DNA from: Candidatus Nitrosopumilus sp.
Lineage (GTDB): Archaea > Thermoproteota > Nitrososphaeria > Nitrososphaerales > Nitrosopumilaceae
Direction of reading: 5' to 3'
NCBI RefSeq assembly: GCF_028278985.1
Contig: NZ_JANQTA010000018.1
Span: 1 to 64,000 of the forward strand
Length of the DNA stretch: 64,000 bases
The position numbers and the translations under genes were made by a program. The notes under the pieces are model-generated. The model was not told the DNA's origin. It searched no databases and saw only the letters and a program-made list of their open reading frames with translations. Numbering within the stretch: position 1 is the first letter of the stretch; every line of letters begins with the position of its first letter. Shown here in pieces: positions 45,535-53,321 of this stretch.

Positions 45535-46603
45535 AAACTAAACTATCTAATTTCTTGGATGCAAAAGTAATTCCGAGACTTCCTGCAATTGCGCCTGGAA
45601 TAGTACTCATTATCCAAATATTTGTCAACAAATCTGTTGATGTGTGTAGGACATCATATGGAAATACATCATTATACACATAGATTTCTAAAAATGTCAT
45701 TCCTAGCATTGGGAAACTAAACATGAAAAACACAGAACCTAAAATTGAACCTGCAATCTTGTTTTTGTGTTTTTGAATGAATTTGTTGTTGTTTTTGTAA
45801 AGAATGTAATCAGCTCCTAATGTTACAATTAGAGGGATTATGTACATTGGCAAAAACATGAAAAGGTTTTCTGATGTGAAAATATTTGATGTGATATTCA
45901 TTACAACAAATGATAATGCAGCTGCACTTGCTGCTCCAAATTTGTTTATTGATTTTGATGCACTCCAAAATACCAATGAATATGCAAATGGCAATGCTAG
46001 AAAAGTTAGAATAATTGCAACATGTGGGTCTGGATTAAAATTATGAGTTTCTCCTTCTGATATTGGTAATACAAAAAAGAAGATTAACCACATCACATTA
46101 AACCAAAAAACTCCAAATGCTATTGGTAACATAGTTTTGATGAATTTATTATTCTGGCCAAATTCTGAGCGAATTCTACCCATTCCTACCAAAACCCCAA
46201 TAGACGTCATCAAAATTCCTAGAGCTAAAACAAGATGGGTTGGACTCAGTAACCCATCAAGACCAAACATTTCATGCCAGTAAAAATCTCCTGGGCCTGC
46301 TATTATCTGAAAAATTGATCCAACTATGATTAGTTTTGAACCAAAAGCAAACCCTTGTCTCCTTAGTTCTTTTTTTCTTGCCAAAACGCCGACGTTGATT
46401 AGGCCACTAATCAAACTGATTCCAACTCCTGTGTACAAAACTAGGTGTGATGGAGTAAAGAATGTCTCCGGCGTTCTTAGAAGGTGTGCAGTTATGTCCC
46501 AACTAGCCCCCCATACAGAAAGGGCTACTCCCACAAATGCCAGAAAATATGATGCAAGTGTAATTTTGGAATATTTTCTAACTGATTCTTTTTCTATTTT
46601 CAA
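45515..46603 (-). CDS. Multi-spanning membrane protein with repeated Trp/His motif
   Basis: 362 residues and about nine or ten membrane segments. Two similar motifs appear in the first half: WDITAHLLRTPETFFTPSHLVLYTG near residue 35-57 and YWHEMFGLDGLLSPTHLVLALG near 110-132. Each has W, acidic and His residues just before an SP(S/T)HLVL helix, suggesting an internal duplication and a paired metal or haem/quinone site. I recognise no named family. It starts at ATG 46603. Confidence 0.75.
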   Translation of the reverse strand: MKIEKESVRKYSKITLASYFLAFVGVALSVWGASWDITAHLLRTPETFFTPSHLVLYTGVGISLISGLINVGVLARKKELRRQGFAFGSKLIIVGSIFQIIAGPGDFYWHEMFGLDGLLSPTHLVLALGILMTSIGVLVGMGRIRSEFGQNNKFIKTMLPIAFGVFWFNVMWLIFFFVLPISEGETHNFNPDPHVAIILTFLALPFAYSLVFWSASKSINKFGAASAAALSFVVMNITSNIFTSENLFMFLPMYIIPLIVTLGADYILYKNNNKFIQKHKNKIAGSILGSVFFMFSFPMLGMTFLEIYVYNDVFPYDVLHTSTDLLTNIWIMSTIPGAIAGSLGITFASKKLDSLVSNLNQV

Positions 46604-46738
46604 CTATTTGATTTCTTTTTGATTAGATAAAACCCATTTGAATAAGAAAAATTTCACAAATTATCAGTTTTGTAGATTTTATTGTTTGTTCATTTTGAAT
46701 TACTGCCTACTTAATTCAATTATGGTAATGGTATTGTG

Positions 46739-46924
46739 ATGACACTTTTACTGTTAGGTATAGGACTTGGAATTGTTTTAATTGGAGCAATTTTTTGGAA
46801 ATATCTTAAAACTCCAAAATTTGATTATGTGTCTGTGGAATTGAATTGTAAGCATTGTGGGGATAGAACCAATGGTCTAAAATGTCCTCGTTGCGAAAAC
46901 AAGAAAATTTCCCCAAAATATTAA
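46739..46924 (+). CDS. Membrane-anchored zinc-ribbon peptide
   Basis: About 61 residues: an N-terminal hydrophobic helix (LLLLGIGLGIVLIGAIFW), a short linker and a ribbon CKHCGDRTNGLKCPRCENKK with two CxxC pairs. It would be tethered to the membrane with the metal site on one face. ATG 46739 is preferred; a GTG one codon earlier is possible. Its function is unknown. Confidence 0.65.
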   Translation: MTLLLLGIGLGIVLIGAIFWKYLKTPKFDYVSVELNCKHCGDRTNGLKCPRCENKKISPKY

Positions 46925-47012
46925 ATCAAATTTTAAATGTTTATTTTTTTAAACAGACAAATCATTAACATCTCTTTTCACGTAGTTAATTTGCGTCCTA
47001 ATGTGTATGTGC

Positions 47013-47061
47013 TTCAGGCCTTAAAGGAACAAAATTCCAATAATGCCTGAATCATTTTTTT
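47013..47061 (+). terminator. Hairpin followed by T-run
   Basis: TTCAGGC (47013-47019) pairs with GCCTGAA (47045-47051). Inside, GGAA and TTCC can form a second stem. A run of seven T follows at 47055-47061. This may terminate the gene ending at 46924 or be part of a small RNA. Bacterial-style hairpin terminators are not the rule in archaea, so the role is open. Confidence 0.4.
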
Positions 47062-47071
47062 CTAGATACAA

Positions 47072-47152
47072 TTAATCTGTAAATTCACTATCGTCAAAAT
47101 CGTAATCATCATCATCGTAATACTCGATGAAATCAAATTCTTCAAATCTCAT
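47072..47152 (-). CDS. 26-residue highly acidic microprotein (putative)
   Basis: From ATG 47152 to TAA 47072 the peptide is made mostly of D, E, F and Y. No motif or Shine-Dalgarno is visible. Such acidic microproteins exist, but coding by chance cannot be excluded. It sits in a 320-nt gap whose only other feature is the hairpin next to it. Confidence 0.35.
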   Translation of the reverse strand: MRFEEFDFIEYYDDDDYDFDDSEFTD

Positions 47153-47243
47153 GATAATTCTTTTCAAATCAAGCACTTAGATCTTAGGTTGATGAAATAC
47201 TGATACCTATGATAACTATAGAGATTATGTTTTGATTTTAGGC

Positions 47244-47756
47244 TCAGCCGTACATTGATTTTTCAGATGTTGCTTCTGATGAATTTGTAGTTGCTGATAG
47301 TCCGCTAAAATTGGAACGAAGAATCTTTTGAACGTGTCCTGAAACTCTAGCTACATTATCCCATGTGTCATGAAATGAAATCCTGTTTAATCCCTGCTCA
47401 TCAACATGTGAAAAAATTGCCAAGCCTACTATACTCTCTTTGTCTTTTACCCACTGATGACCAACTGAGCAAACTGTACAAATTTCGCTTATCTCCATAA
47501 TTGCTTTAGAAAATGAAGGGTTTCCCATTGTCAGTAATTTTGTATCATTAGGAGTAAATCTCATGTTTACATTCAAGTGAATTCTGTCATTCCTGTTTGC
47601 ATTTTTACTGACAATGACATTGGTTCCAACATGATATTGCCATTCAATCAAATTGCTTTTTTCTCTAACTTTGTCTGTTTGATCTTGATAATCTATGCCA
47701 GTAACTTTGATGTATTCTTCTACAAGTTGTTTCATTTCTTCAGAAGATTTTGTCAT
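47244..47756 (-). CDS. Unknown 170-residue protein
   Basis: A soluble alpha/beta protein with a helical start (MKQLVEEYIKVTG), several beta strands (YHVGTNVIVSK, RIHLNVNMRF) and a helix with CTVC near residue 94. The Ser/Thr-rich tail is probably disordered. The layout reminds me of small archaeal domains of unknown function, but I cannot name one. It starts at ATG 47756. Confidence 0.65.
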   Translation of the reverse strand: MTKSSEEMKQLVEEYIKVTGIDYQDQTDKVREKSNLIEWQYHVGTNVIVSKNANRNDRIHLNVNMRFTPNDTKLLTMGNPSFSKAIMEISEICTVCSVGHQWVKDKESIVGLAIFSHVDEQGLNRISFHDTWDNVARVSGHVQKILRSNFSGLSATTNSSEATSEKSMYG

Positions 47757-47811
47757 GTATGAAATTTAGAGTGGTCACATATATTCATCATGATTAACGA
47801 AAAAAAGAATT

Positions 47812-47946
47812 CTAGCAGTGACCACAACCACAAGAATCATGTCCTGAGGTGCCTGCAGATTCTTTTCCGTCACATCTGGAACATTTGTTAGAACCTGTTG
47901 GTGAGAAAAAACCAATTCCACATGAAACGCATTTTTGATTTGCCAT
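47812..47946 (-). CDS. 44-residue zinc-ribbon with Cys/His tail
   Basis: ATG 47946 to TAG 47812. CVSCG near residue 6 and CSRCD near residue 23 form a ribbon, and the protein ends in HDSCGCGHC, a second dense metal site. Seven Cys and two His in 44 residues. The function is unknown; metal storage or a protein-protein zinc site is possible. Confidence 0.65.
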   Translation of the reverse strand: MANQKCVSCGIGFFSPTGSNKCSRCDGKESAGTSGHDSCGCGHC

Positions 47947-48008
47947 GCAGCTTTCTACAAATAACAGTATTTAATGAATGCGTATTAATTGAAAAAGATA
48001 GTTCTGAG

Positions 48009-48329
48009 TCATTCTTTTTTCTGAAAAACTCTGTATTCGCCAATTATTGAATTACACTTGTGACATGTGTATTGGCCTCTTTCAATTAAGACTAACCCGT
48101 CTGCTACATCCTCATTTGGTGCTTCTTCAATCTGAATTTTAGTAGGCCCCTCAAATTCTGAATTGCATTCTTTGCAAAAATGTTTGATCATTATTGAGGT
48201 ATCTAGTTTTTCAAGTGATGCTAGAAAATGTTTATCTACGTTTGGAACAAGTTTGGATTTTGCAACTTGTTCATCTGTAAGTTCTGCATTCACCCATCCT
48301 CCTGAGCCTGCTAGTTGAATTTCTGTCAT
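48009..48329 (-). CDS. Unknown zinc-ribbon protein, 106 residues
   Basis: The first 45 residues form a helical or extended part. A ribbon follows: CKECNSEF near residue 52 and CHKCNSI near residue 89, separated by a strand-rich segment. It could be a transcription- or translation-related factor, but I recognise no family. It starts at ATG 48329. Confidence 0.7.
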   Translation of the reverse strand: MTEIQLAGSGGWVNAELTDEQVAKSKLVPNVDKHFLASLEKLDTSIMIKHFCKECNSEFEGPTKIQIEEAPNEDVADGLVLIERGQYTCHKCNSIIGEYRVFQKKE

Positions 48330-48389
48330 TATGATGATTCTTTATGCTTGGCATTAAAATACTGTTGGCATTAATTTGTCCACTGAAAA

Positions 48390-48515
48390 AAAAGTCAGTC
48401 TCCTTTACTGTGGAGACTCTGTAATGTATTAACTAGTTTATGTGAGCTTTGGGCCCCCAGCTAACACCGCGAGATGTCTCTGACTCAATGGGTACTATAG
48501 GGATGCACTTGTGAT
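48390..48515 (+). ncRNA. Structured RNA candidate with strong hairpin and GC-rich core
   Basis: AGTCTCC (48397-48403) and GGAGACT (48412-48418) form a perfect 7-bp stem with an 8-nt loop. A GC-rich block follows (48445-48505) with GAGATGTCTC, another small hairpin, and GGGCCCCC. The surrounding gap of about 300 nt between two genes is AT-rich. It does not look like tRNA, 5S, SRP or RNase P RNA to me. The strand is uncertain. The remaining intergenic sequence before TrmI holds nothing else visible. Confidence 0.4.
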
Positions 48516-48643
48516 AAAAAATTGGAATCAAAAATAATCACTTTTGGGTAAAATTTCTAAACGTTCGATCAGAAAATTTCATTCCTGATGCCAGAATTTC
48601 TCCCCACCAGTAGATTCTTATCTAATTTTCCTTGGATTTTTTC

Positions 48644-49486
48644 ATGGATAAAATCAAGCAGAATTCTCCTGTATTGTTTTACTTTAATAATTCAAAAAAA
48701 TGGCTTGTCAAGGTTTCAAAGAAAGAATCTCTTCATACTCATATTGGCGTGATAAAACATTCTGATGCTATTGGAAAAGAATATGGTTCCCGATTAGTTA
48801 CAAACAAAGACAAGTATGTCTATCTTCTCAAGCCAACAATGTATGATTATGTCATGAAAATTCAGCATGGTACTCAGATTGTTTATCCAAAAGATTTGGG
48901 CTACATTGTTGCAAGGGCTGGAATTGAAAGTGGCCAAAAAATTCTAGAGATTGGTACTGGTAGCGGCTCTTTGACTTCATTTGTTGCTAGTATTGTTAAA
49001 CCAAGAGGACATGTTTACACTTTTGATGTTGATGAAAAGTTTATGAAAATTGCTGAAAAAAATATTGAAAAAGCTGGAGTTTCAAAATATGTCACTCAAC
49101 ATAATCTTGACCTAAAAACTGCCAAGAAAATGCCTCTAAAAGACATGGATGTTGCATTGATTGATTTGGGTGATCCTTGGGTTGTGATTCCACAAGTACG
49201 TAAAATGCTAAAGGGCAGTGGCTCAATTTTTGCAATTTGTCCTACAATGAATCAACTTGAAAAACTGACTATGGCTTTAGTTGAAAATGAATTTACAGAT
49301 ATTGAATCAACAGAGCATATTCTGAGAACTATTGAGGCCCGTGAAGGAAAAACAAGACATTCTTTCCAAGGAATAGGCCATACTACATACTTGTGTTTTG
49401 CAAGAAAAGCTTTCTTTGAGCGTAGTTCCAAAAAATCTGCAAAAAAACCCAGTACTAAAACAGCAAAAAAGACCACAAAATCCTAA
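48644..49486 (+). CDS. trmI: tRNA (adenine-N1)-methyltransferase TrmI
   Basis: About 280 residues from ATG 48644 (frame opens with TTG 48632). An N-terminal beta-domain is followed by YPKDLGYIVARAGI, the SAM motif ILEIGTGSGSLTSF and DVALIDLGDPW near residue 165. It methylates A57/A58 of the tRNA T-loop as a tetramer. The last 20 residues (KKSAKKPSTKTAKK) are a basic tail beyond the usual end. Confidence 0.92.
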   Translation: MDKIKQNSPVLFYFNNSKKWLVKVSKKESLHTHIGVIKHSDAIGKEYGSRLVTNKDKYVYLLKPTMYDYVMKIQHGTQIVYPKDLGYIVARAGIESGQKILEIGTGSGSLTSFVASIVKPRGHVYTFDVDEKFMKIAEKNIEKAGVSKYVTQHNLDLKTAKKMPLKDMDVALIDLGDPWVVIPQVRKMLKGSGSIFAICPTMNQLEKLTMALVENEFTDIESTEHILRTIEAREGKTRHSFQGIGHTTYLCFARKAFFERSSKKSAKKPSTKTAKKTTKS

Positions 49487-49523
49487 AACAAGATTTATTC
49501 ATCTGGTTTCTAGTTAAACAGTA

Positions 49524-50387
49524 TTGGTTCGAAAAAACCTCACACCATCAATTGTTAAAAAAATGATTCCTGCTAGGAAGGCAAAATCTAGAAAGGGAGA
49601 AAATGGAACCGTTCTGATTGTTGGAGGAAGTTACATCTATCATGGTGCTCCTATACTATCTTCAATTGCAGCTTTGAGATGTGGAACCGATTTAGTATAT
49701 ACCTCAGTTCCAAAAATCAATGTGTCATCCACACGTTCAGTTTCTCCAAATCTTATTGTATTGCCTTTAGTTGATCAAAAACTTACCAAAGGCGCTGTTA
49801 ACAAATTACTTGGAACATTACCTAGAAATCTAGACTCTGCAACAATTGGAATGGGTCTAGCTATTCAAGAAAAAAATGCTCTGTTACATTTGGTAAAATC
49901 ATTATTGGACAGAGATGTACGATTATCCTTAGATGCAAGTGCACTCATTCCCGATGTCTTGCCTTTACTTGCCAACAAAAATGTGGTAGTGACACCTCAT
50001 GCAGGCGAATTCAAACGATTGTTTGGGACTGCTCCTTCAAACTCCAAAAAAGAAAGAATCACGCTAGTTGAAAAAATGGCAAAAAAATTTGGAATTACGA
50101 TTTTGCTTAAGGGACCGACAGATGTCATTTCCAATGGAGCAACCACATATCTTTATGAAAAAAAGACTCCTGGTATGACAGTAGGTGGAACTGGTGATGT
50201 TTTATCTGGCTTGGTTGCAGGAATGCTTTCTAAAAATCGAAAAACTGTAGAATCTGCTGCATCTGCCACTTTCATAAATGGACTTGCGGGAAAAGCAGTT
50301 CAAAAGAAATTTGGTTTACATATGACGTCGATGGATATACTTGATGAACTTCCATTTGTCATGAAGCCTTTTGATAAGATAGTGTGA
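49524..50387 (+). CDS. nnrD: ADP-dependent (S)-NAD(P)H-hydrate dehydratase
   Basis: 287 residues from a TTG. The ribokinase-like fold with GENGTVLIVGGSYIYHGAP near the N-terminus, VVTPHAGEFKRL near 150 and TVGGTGDVLSGLVAGML near 225 is typical of the YjeF C-terminal domain. It repairs hydrated NAD(P)H. The N-terminal epimerase domain is missing and may be a separate gene. Its TGA overlaps the GTG of the next gene by 4 nt. Confidence 0.92.
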   Translation: MVRKNLTPSIVKKMIPARKAKSRKGENGTVLIVGGSYIYHGAPILSSIAALRCGTDLVYTSVPKINVSSTRSVSPNLIVLPLVDQKLTKGAVNKLLGTLPRNLDSATIGMGLAIQEKNALLHLVKSLLDRDVRLSLDASALIPDVLPLLANKNVVVTPHAGEFKRLFGTAPSNSKKERITLVEKMAKKFGITILLKGPTDVISNGATTYLYEKKTPGMTVGGTGDVLSGLVAGMLSKNRKTVESAASATFINGLAGKAVQKKFGLHMTSMDILDELPFVMKPFDKIV

Positions 50388-51745
50388 GAAAGATGAACTC
50401 TCTAAAGCATGTTGATTCTCATATGGATGAATTAATCGCTGATCTGCAAAAATTGATTAGACAACCAAGTGTCTCTGCCAAAAATGAAGGAATTGAAGAG
50501 TGTGCTTCATTAGTAAAAAAAATGCTACAAAAAATTGGAATAAAATCTGAACTACTTCGATTAAAGAAAGGTGTTGCTCCAATTGTTTTTGGAGAAATAA
50601 AATCAAAACAAAATCCGTGTAAAACATTACTTTTTTACAATCATTATGATGTTCAGCCTGCTGAGCCTTTTGATTTATGGGATGATCCTCCTTTTAGTGG
50701 AAAAAGAAAAGGAAACAAAATTTTTGGGAGAGGCGCAACTGATGACAAGGGTGAATTAATTACAAGAATCAAAGCAGTAGAGGCATCTCTGAAAACCACT
50801 GGAGATGTTCCTTGCAACATCAAATTTCTCATTGAGGGTGAAGAAGAAACAGGAAGTGCACACATTGAACAATATTTGAAAAAATTCAAAAAGAAATTTT
50901 CTTGTGATGGTGTAATTTGGGAATTCGGATATGTTGATGCTAAGAATCGACCTATAGTTGGACTTGGAATGAAAGGATTGTTGTTTGTTGAATTATCTGT
51001 TAAGGAATCAATTCGTGATGCTCATTCTAGTTTGGCAGTTGTAGTAAAAAACCCTGCATGGCGGTTAATACAAGCTGTAAACACTCTTCGAAATGACGAT
51101 GGTAAGATATTGATCAAGGATTGGTACAAGGAAGTTACCCCACTATCGAAAAAAGATCTTCAATTAATCAAAAATGAACCCTTTGATGAAAAATCCTTCC
51201 AAAAAGAGTTTGGAATTACTTCTTTTGTTGGAAATAAGAAAGGAATTGAAGCTAAAAAGGCACTTGTTGCAGGCGCAACTTGTAATATCGCCGGATTTGT
51301 CTCTGGATATACTGGTGAGGGAGCAAAAACAGTTCTTCCAGGGGAGGCATTGGTGAAAATTGATTTTAGACTTGTTCCAAAAATGGATCCTCAAAAACAA
51401 GTAATGCGATTAAAAAAACATTTGAAATCAAAAGGATTCTCTGACATCAAAATCAAAGTTTTTCATGGAGAGGCAGCAGCTAGAACAAATTCATCCGAAC
51501 CTTTTGTGCAAAATGTCAAAGAAGCTGCAGACAAATCATATGGAAAATCTATCCTAAATGTTTCGAATGCTGGAACCGGCCCTATGTTCCCATTTGTTGA
51601 GATTCTAAAAGCCCCATGCATTTCAATTGGCAGTACATACATGTTTTCAAGAATACACTCTCCAAACGAATTTGCACGTGTTGATTTGTTAAAGAAAACA
51701 ACAAAATGCATTTGTCTGATTATGGAAAACTTTGGAAAATCTTAG
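50384..51745 (+). CDS. M20-family metallopeptidase (dipeptidase)
   Basis: 453 residues. The M20 marks are LLFYNHYDVQP (metal His and Asp), GRGATDDKGELI, and GEEETGS near residue 165; the dimerisation lid domain follows. Start GTG 50384 overlaps nnrD; ATG 50393 (MNSLKHVD) is an alternative. It cleaves dipeptides or acyl-amino acids with two Zn ions. The stop overlaps that of the convergent DoxX gene by 4 nt. Confidence 0.9.
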   Translation: MRKMNSLKHVDSHMDELIADLQKLIRQPSVSAKNEGIEECASLVKKMLQKIGIKSELLRLKKGVAPIVFGEIKSKQNPCKTLLFYNHYDVQPAEPFDLWDDPPFSGKRKGNKIFGRGATDDKGELITRIKAVEASLKTTGDVPCNIKFLIEGEEETGSAHIEQYLKKFKKKFSCDGVIWEFGYVDAKNRPIVGLGMKGLLFVELSVKESIRDAHSSLAVVVKNPAWRLIQAVNTLRNDDGKILIKDWYKEVTPLSKKDLQLIKNEPFDEKSFQKEFGITSFVGNKKGIEAKKALVAGATCNIAGFVSGYTGEGAKTVLPGEALVKIDFRLVPKMDPQKQVMRLKKHLKSKGFSDIKIKVFHGEAAARTNSSEPFVQNVKEAADKSYGKSILNVSNAGTGPMFPFVEILKAPCISIGSTYMFSRIHSPNEFARVDLLKKTTKCICLIMENFGKS

Positions 51746-52158
51746 TGAAGACATCTGGGTATTTTTTTGATTGCTTGAGCTAGAGATATTCTTCCTGGTC
51801 CTGCAATCATGATTACTAGTGATGCTGCAAGTAAAATTACATCAAATTCTACTCCTCCGTCACCTGTCATACTTTGAGCTCCCTTTACATGGAAAATTGC
51901 TCCTATCATAACTATAGAAAGCAACGCTCCTGAGAATCTACTAAGGACTCCAATTATCATCAAAACTCCTGGAACTACTTCTGCAAGTGCGATTGGAATT
52001 TGCATTTCCGGTGGTAATCCCATGTTTGGCAGAGCGTTTGCAAATCCTGGATTGAATTTCATCATTCCATGAAGAATAAAGATCACTCCGATAGAAGATC
52101 TTAAACCCATAAAGACAACATCGTTGAGTACTTTTGCCTTAATCTCTGCGGTGGTCAT
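51742..52158 (-). CDS. DoxX-family membrane protein
   Basis: About 138 residues from ATG 52158; the ORF extends to 52197 with a charged start. Four membrane segments are visible, with GVIFILHGMMKF in the first (the family's G-x-x-H-G-x-x-K pattern) and PIALAEVVPGVLMIIGV in the second. DoxX proteins are linked to thiosulfate-quinone oxidoreductase or to redox stress complexes. No partner is adjacent, so the role is open. Confidence 0.85.
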   Translation of the reverse strand: MTTAEIKAKVLNDVVFMGLRSSIGVIFILHGMMKFNPGFANALPNMGLPPEMQIPIALAEVVPGVLMIIGVLSRFSGALLSIVMIGAIFHVKGAQSMTGDGGVEFDVILLAASLVIMIAGPGRISLAQAIKKIPRCLH

Positions 52159-52251
52159 ACCTTCACACTGTTTTTTTAGTATAATTATCTTGCTCATTAT
52201 TTTCCCGCATATGTAGAAAGCCCTTTATTATGCGGACAAATTATTTGAAAT

Positions 52252-52848
52252 ATGTCAATGTACATGCCAGGAGCAACCGCTGTTGGAATTACTTTTGATG
52301 GTGGAGTAGTTTTTGCAAGCGAGAAAAGGATCGCATTTGGAAACTTTCTTGTAAGCAAATCAACCAAAAAGACATTTCCGATTACTCCTAAAGTTGGTGC
52401 AACCTGTGCTGGACTAGTTGCTGACATGCAAATTTTATCTTTACAAATTTCTGCTTTGGCAAAAATTAGAAAAATGGAACTAAAAAGAGAGGTTCCTCCA
52501 AACACCGTAGCCAAAATGATGTCAAACATGATGTATGAAAGACGATACTTTCCATTATTGACACAGGTGATTGTTGGTGGGGTCGTCGATAAACCAATAA
52601 TGTATACCTTAGATCCTTTGGGTTCAGTTCTACCTGATGATTATGCCGCAGTTGGAACTGGTGCTGAAATGGCATTAGGTGTTTTAGATCCACAATTCAA
52701 ACCAAACATGTCTAAAGATGAGGCAATTGATTTGGCAAAACGTGCAGTCAAATCTGCTTCTTTGAGAGACTCTGCAAGTGGTGATGGTTTAGATGTTCTT
52801 GTTATTACAAATGACGGAACTGAAGAATTTACAGAATCTATTAACTAG
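52252..52848 (+). CDS. psmB: Proteasome beta subunit, apparently non-catalytic
   Basis: 198 residues. It aligns well with archaeal beta subunits: Glu17 and Lys33 equivalents (E24, K40) and the SASLRDSASGDGLD block are kept. The N-terminus reads MPGATAVGITF; lined up on VGIT, the catalytic Thr1 position is Ala (residue 8) and Thr falls at position 2. So the subunit may be inactive and pair with a second beta subunit elsewhere. It starts at ATG 52252, leaving a 7-residue stub. The CTAG shared with the PUA gene carries both stops. Confidence 0.9.
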   Translation: MSMYMPGATAVGITFDGGVVFASEKRIAFGNFLVSKSTKKTFPITPKVGATCAGLVADMQILSLQISALAKIRKMELKREVPPNTVAKMMSNMMYERRYFPLLTQVIVGGVVDKPIMYTLDPLGSVLPDDYAAVGTGAEMALGVLDPQFKPNMSKDEAIDLAKRAVKSASLRDSASGDGLDVLVITNDGTEEFTESIN

Positions 52849-53321
52849 TCGTAGATAGTTTTTCCAATTTCCCAAAACTTGTCAGATATGTAGTGTAAAT
52901 TTTTTAAAACTTCTCCTTTATCCATTGTTTCTAATTCTGAACTTGATACCATTGCTTTTCCAACAGCTAAAAACTTATGTCGAGATTCTTCAATAATGCA
53001 AACTAGTTTGTCTTTTTCAAATTCTGAAAAACTTTTGATTCCTGGCCTCATTACATTAGCTCCTTTACACATGAATTTGACTGCCCCCATGTCTACCATT
53101 ACATTAGGAAATTTTTCTAGCATCTCTGTTTCTGAAAGAAATGGTAAATAGTCATCATTAATTTTTAAAATTTTTACACCTTTGCCTGTAATGAGCTGTG
53201 CATCATCTGTGATTTGATGTACTTTGAGATTTTTATTTTTAGGAAATTCAATTTCCCACTTTTCGGAAACTGTTTTGATGAGTGTTGAAGTTTCACTCTT
53301 TGAAATTAAATTTGATTTCAA
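52845..53321 (-). CDS. PUA-domain RNA-binding protein
   Basis: 158 residues. The C-terminal half is a PUA domain: VMVDMGAVKFMCKGANVMRPGI, and AVGKAMVSSSELETMDKGE near the end. The N-terminal half is an alpha/beta pre-PUA domain, as in the archaeal/eukaryotic MCT-1/Tma20 group. It probably binds ribosomal or tRNA-like RNA. Start ATG 53321 overlaps the homoserine dehydrogenase gene end by 4 nt, so the two are coupled. Confidence 0.85.
   Translation of the reverse strand: MKSNLISKSETSTLIKTVSEKWEIEFPKNKNLKVHQITDDAQLITGKGVKILKINDDYLPFLSETEMLEKFPNVMVDMGAVKFMCKGANVMRPGIKSFSEFEKDKLVCIIEESRHKFLAVGKAMVSSSELETMDKGEVLKNLHYISDKFWEIGKTIYD

Noticed and set aside
48441-48513. tRNA or SRP RNA
   Set aside because: No cloverleaf on either strand and no SRP helix 8 GNAR-loop pattern could be found.
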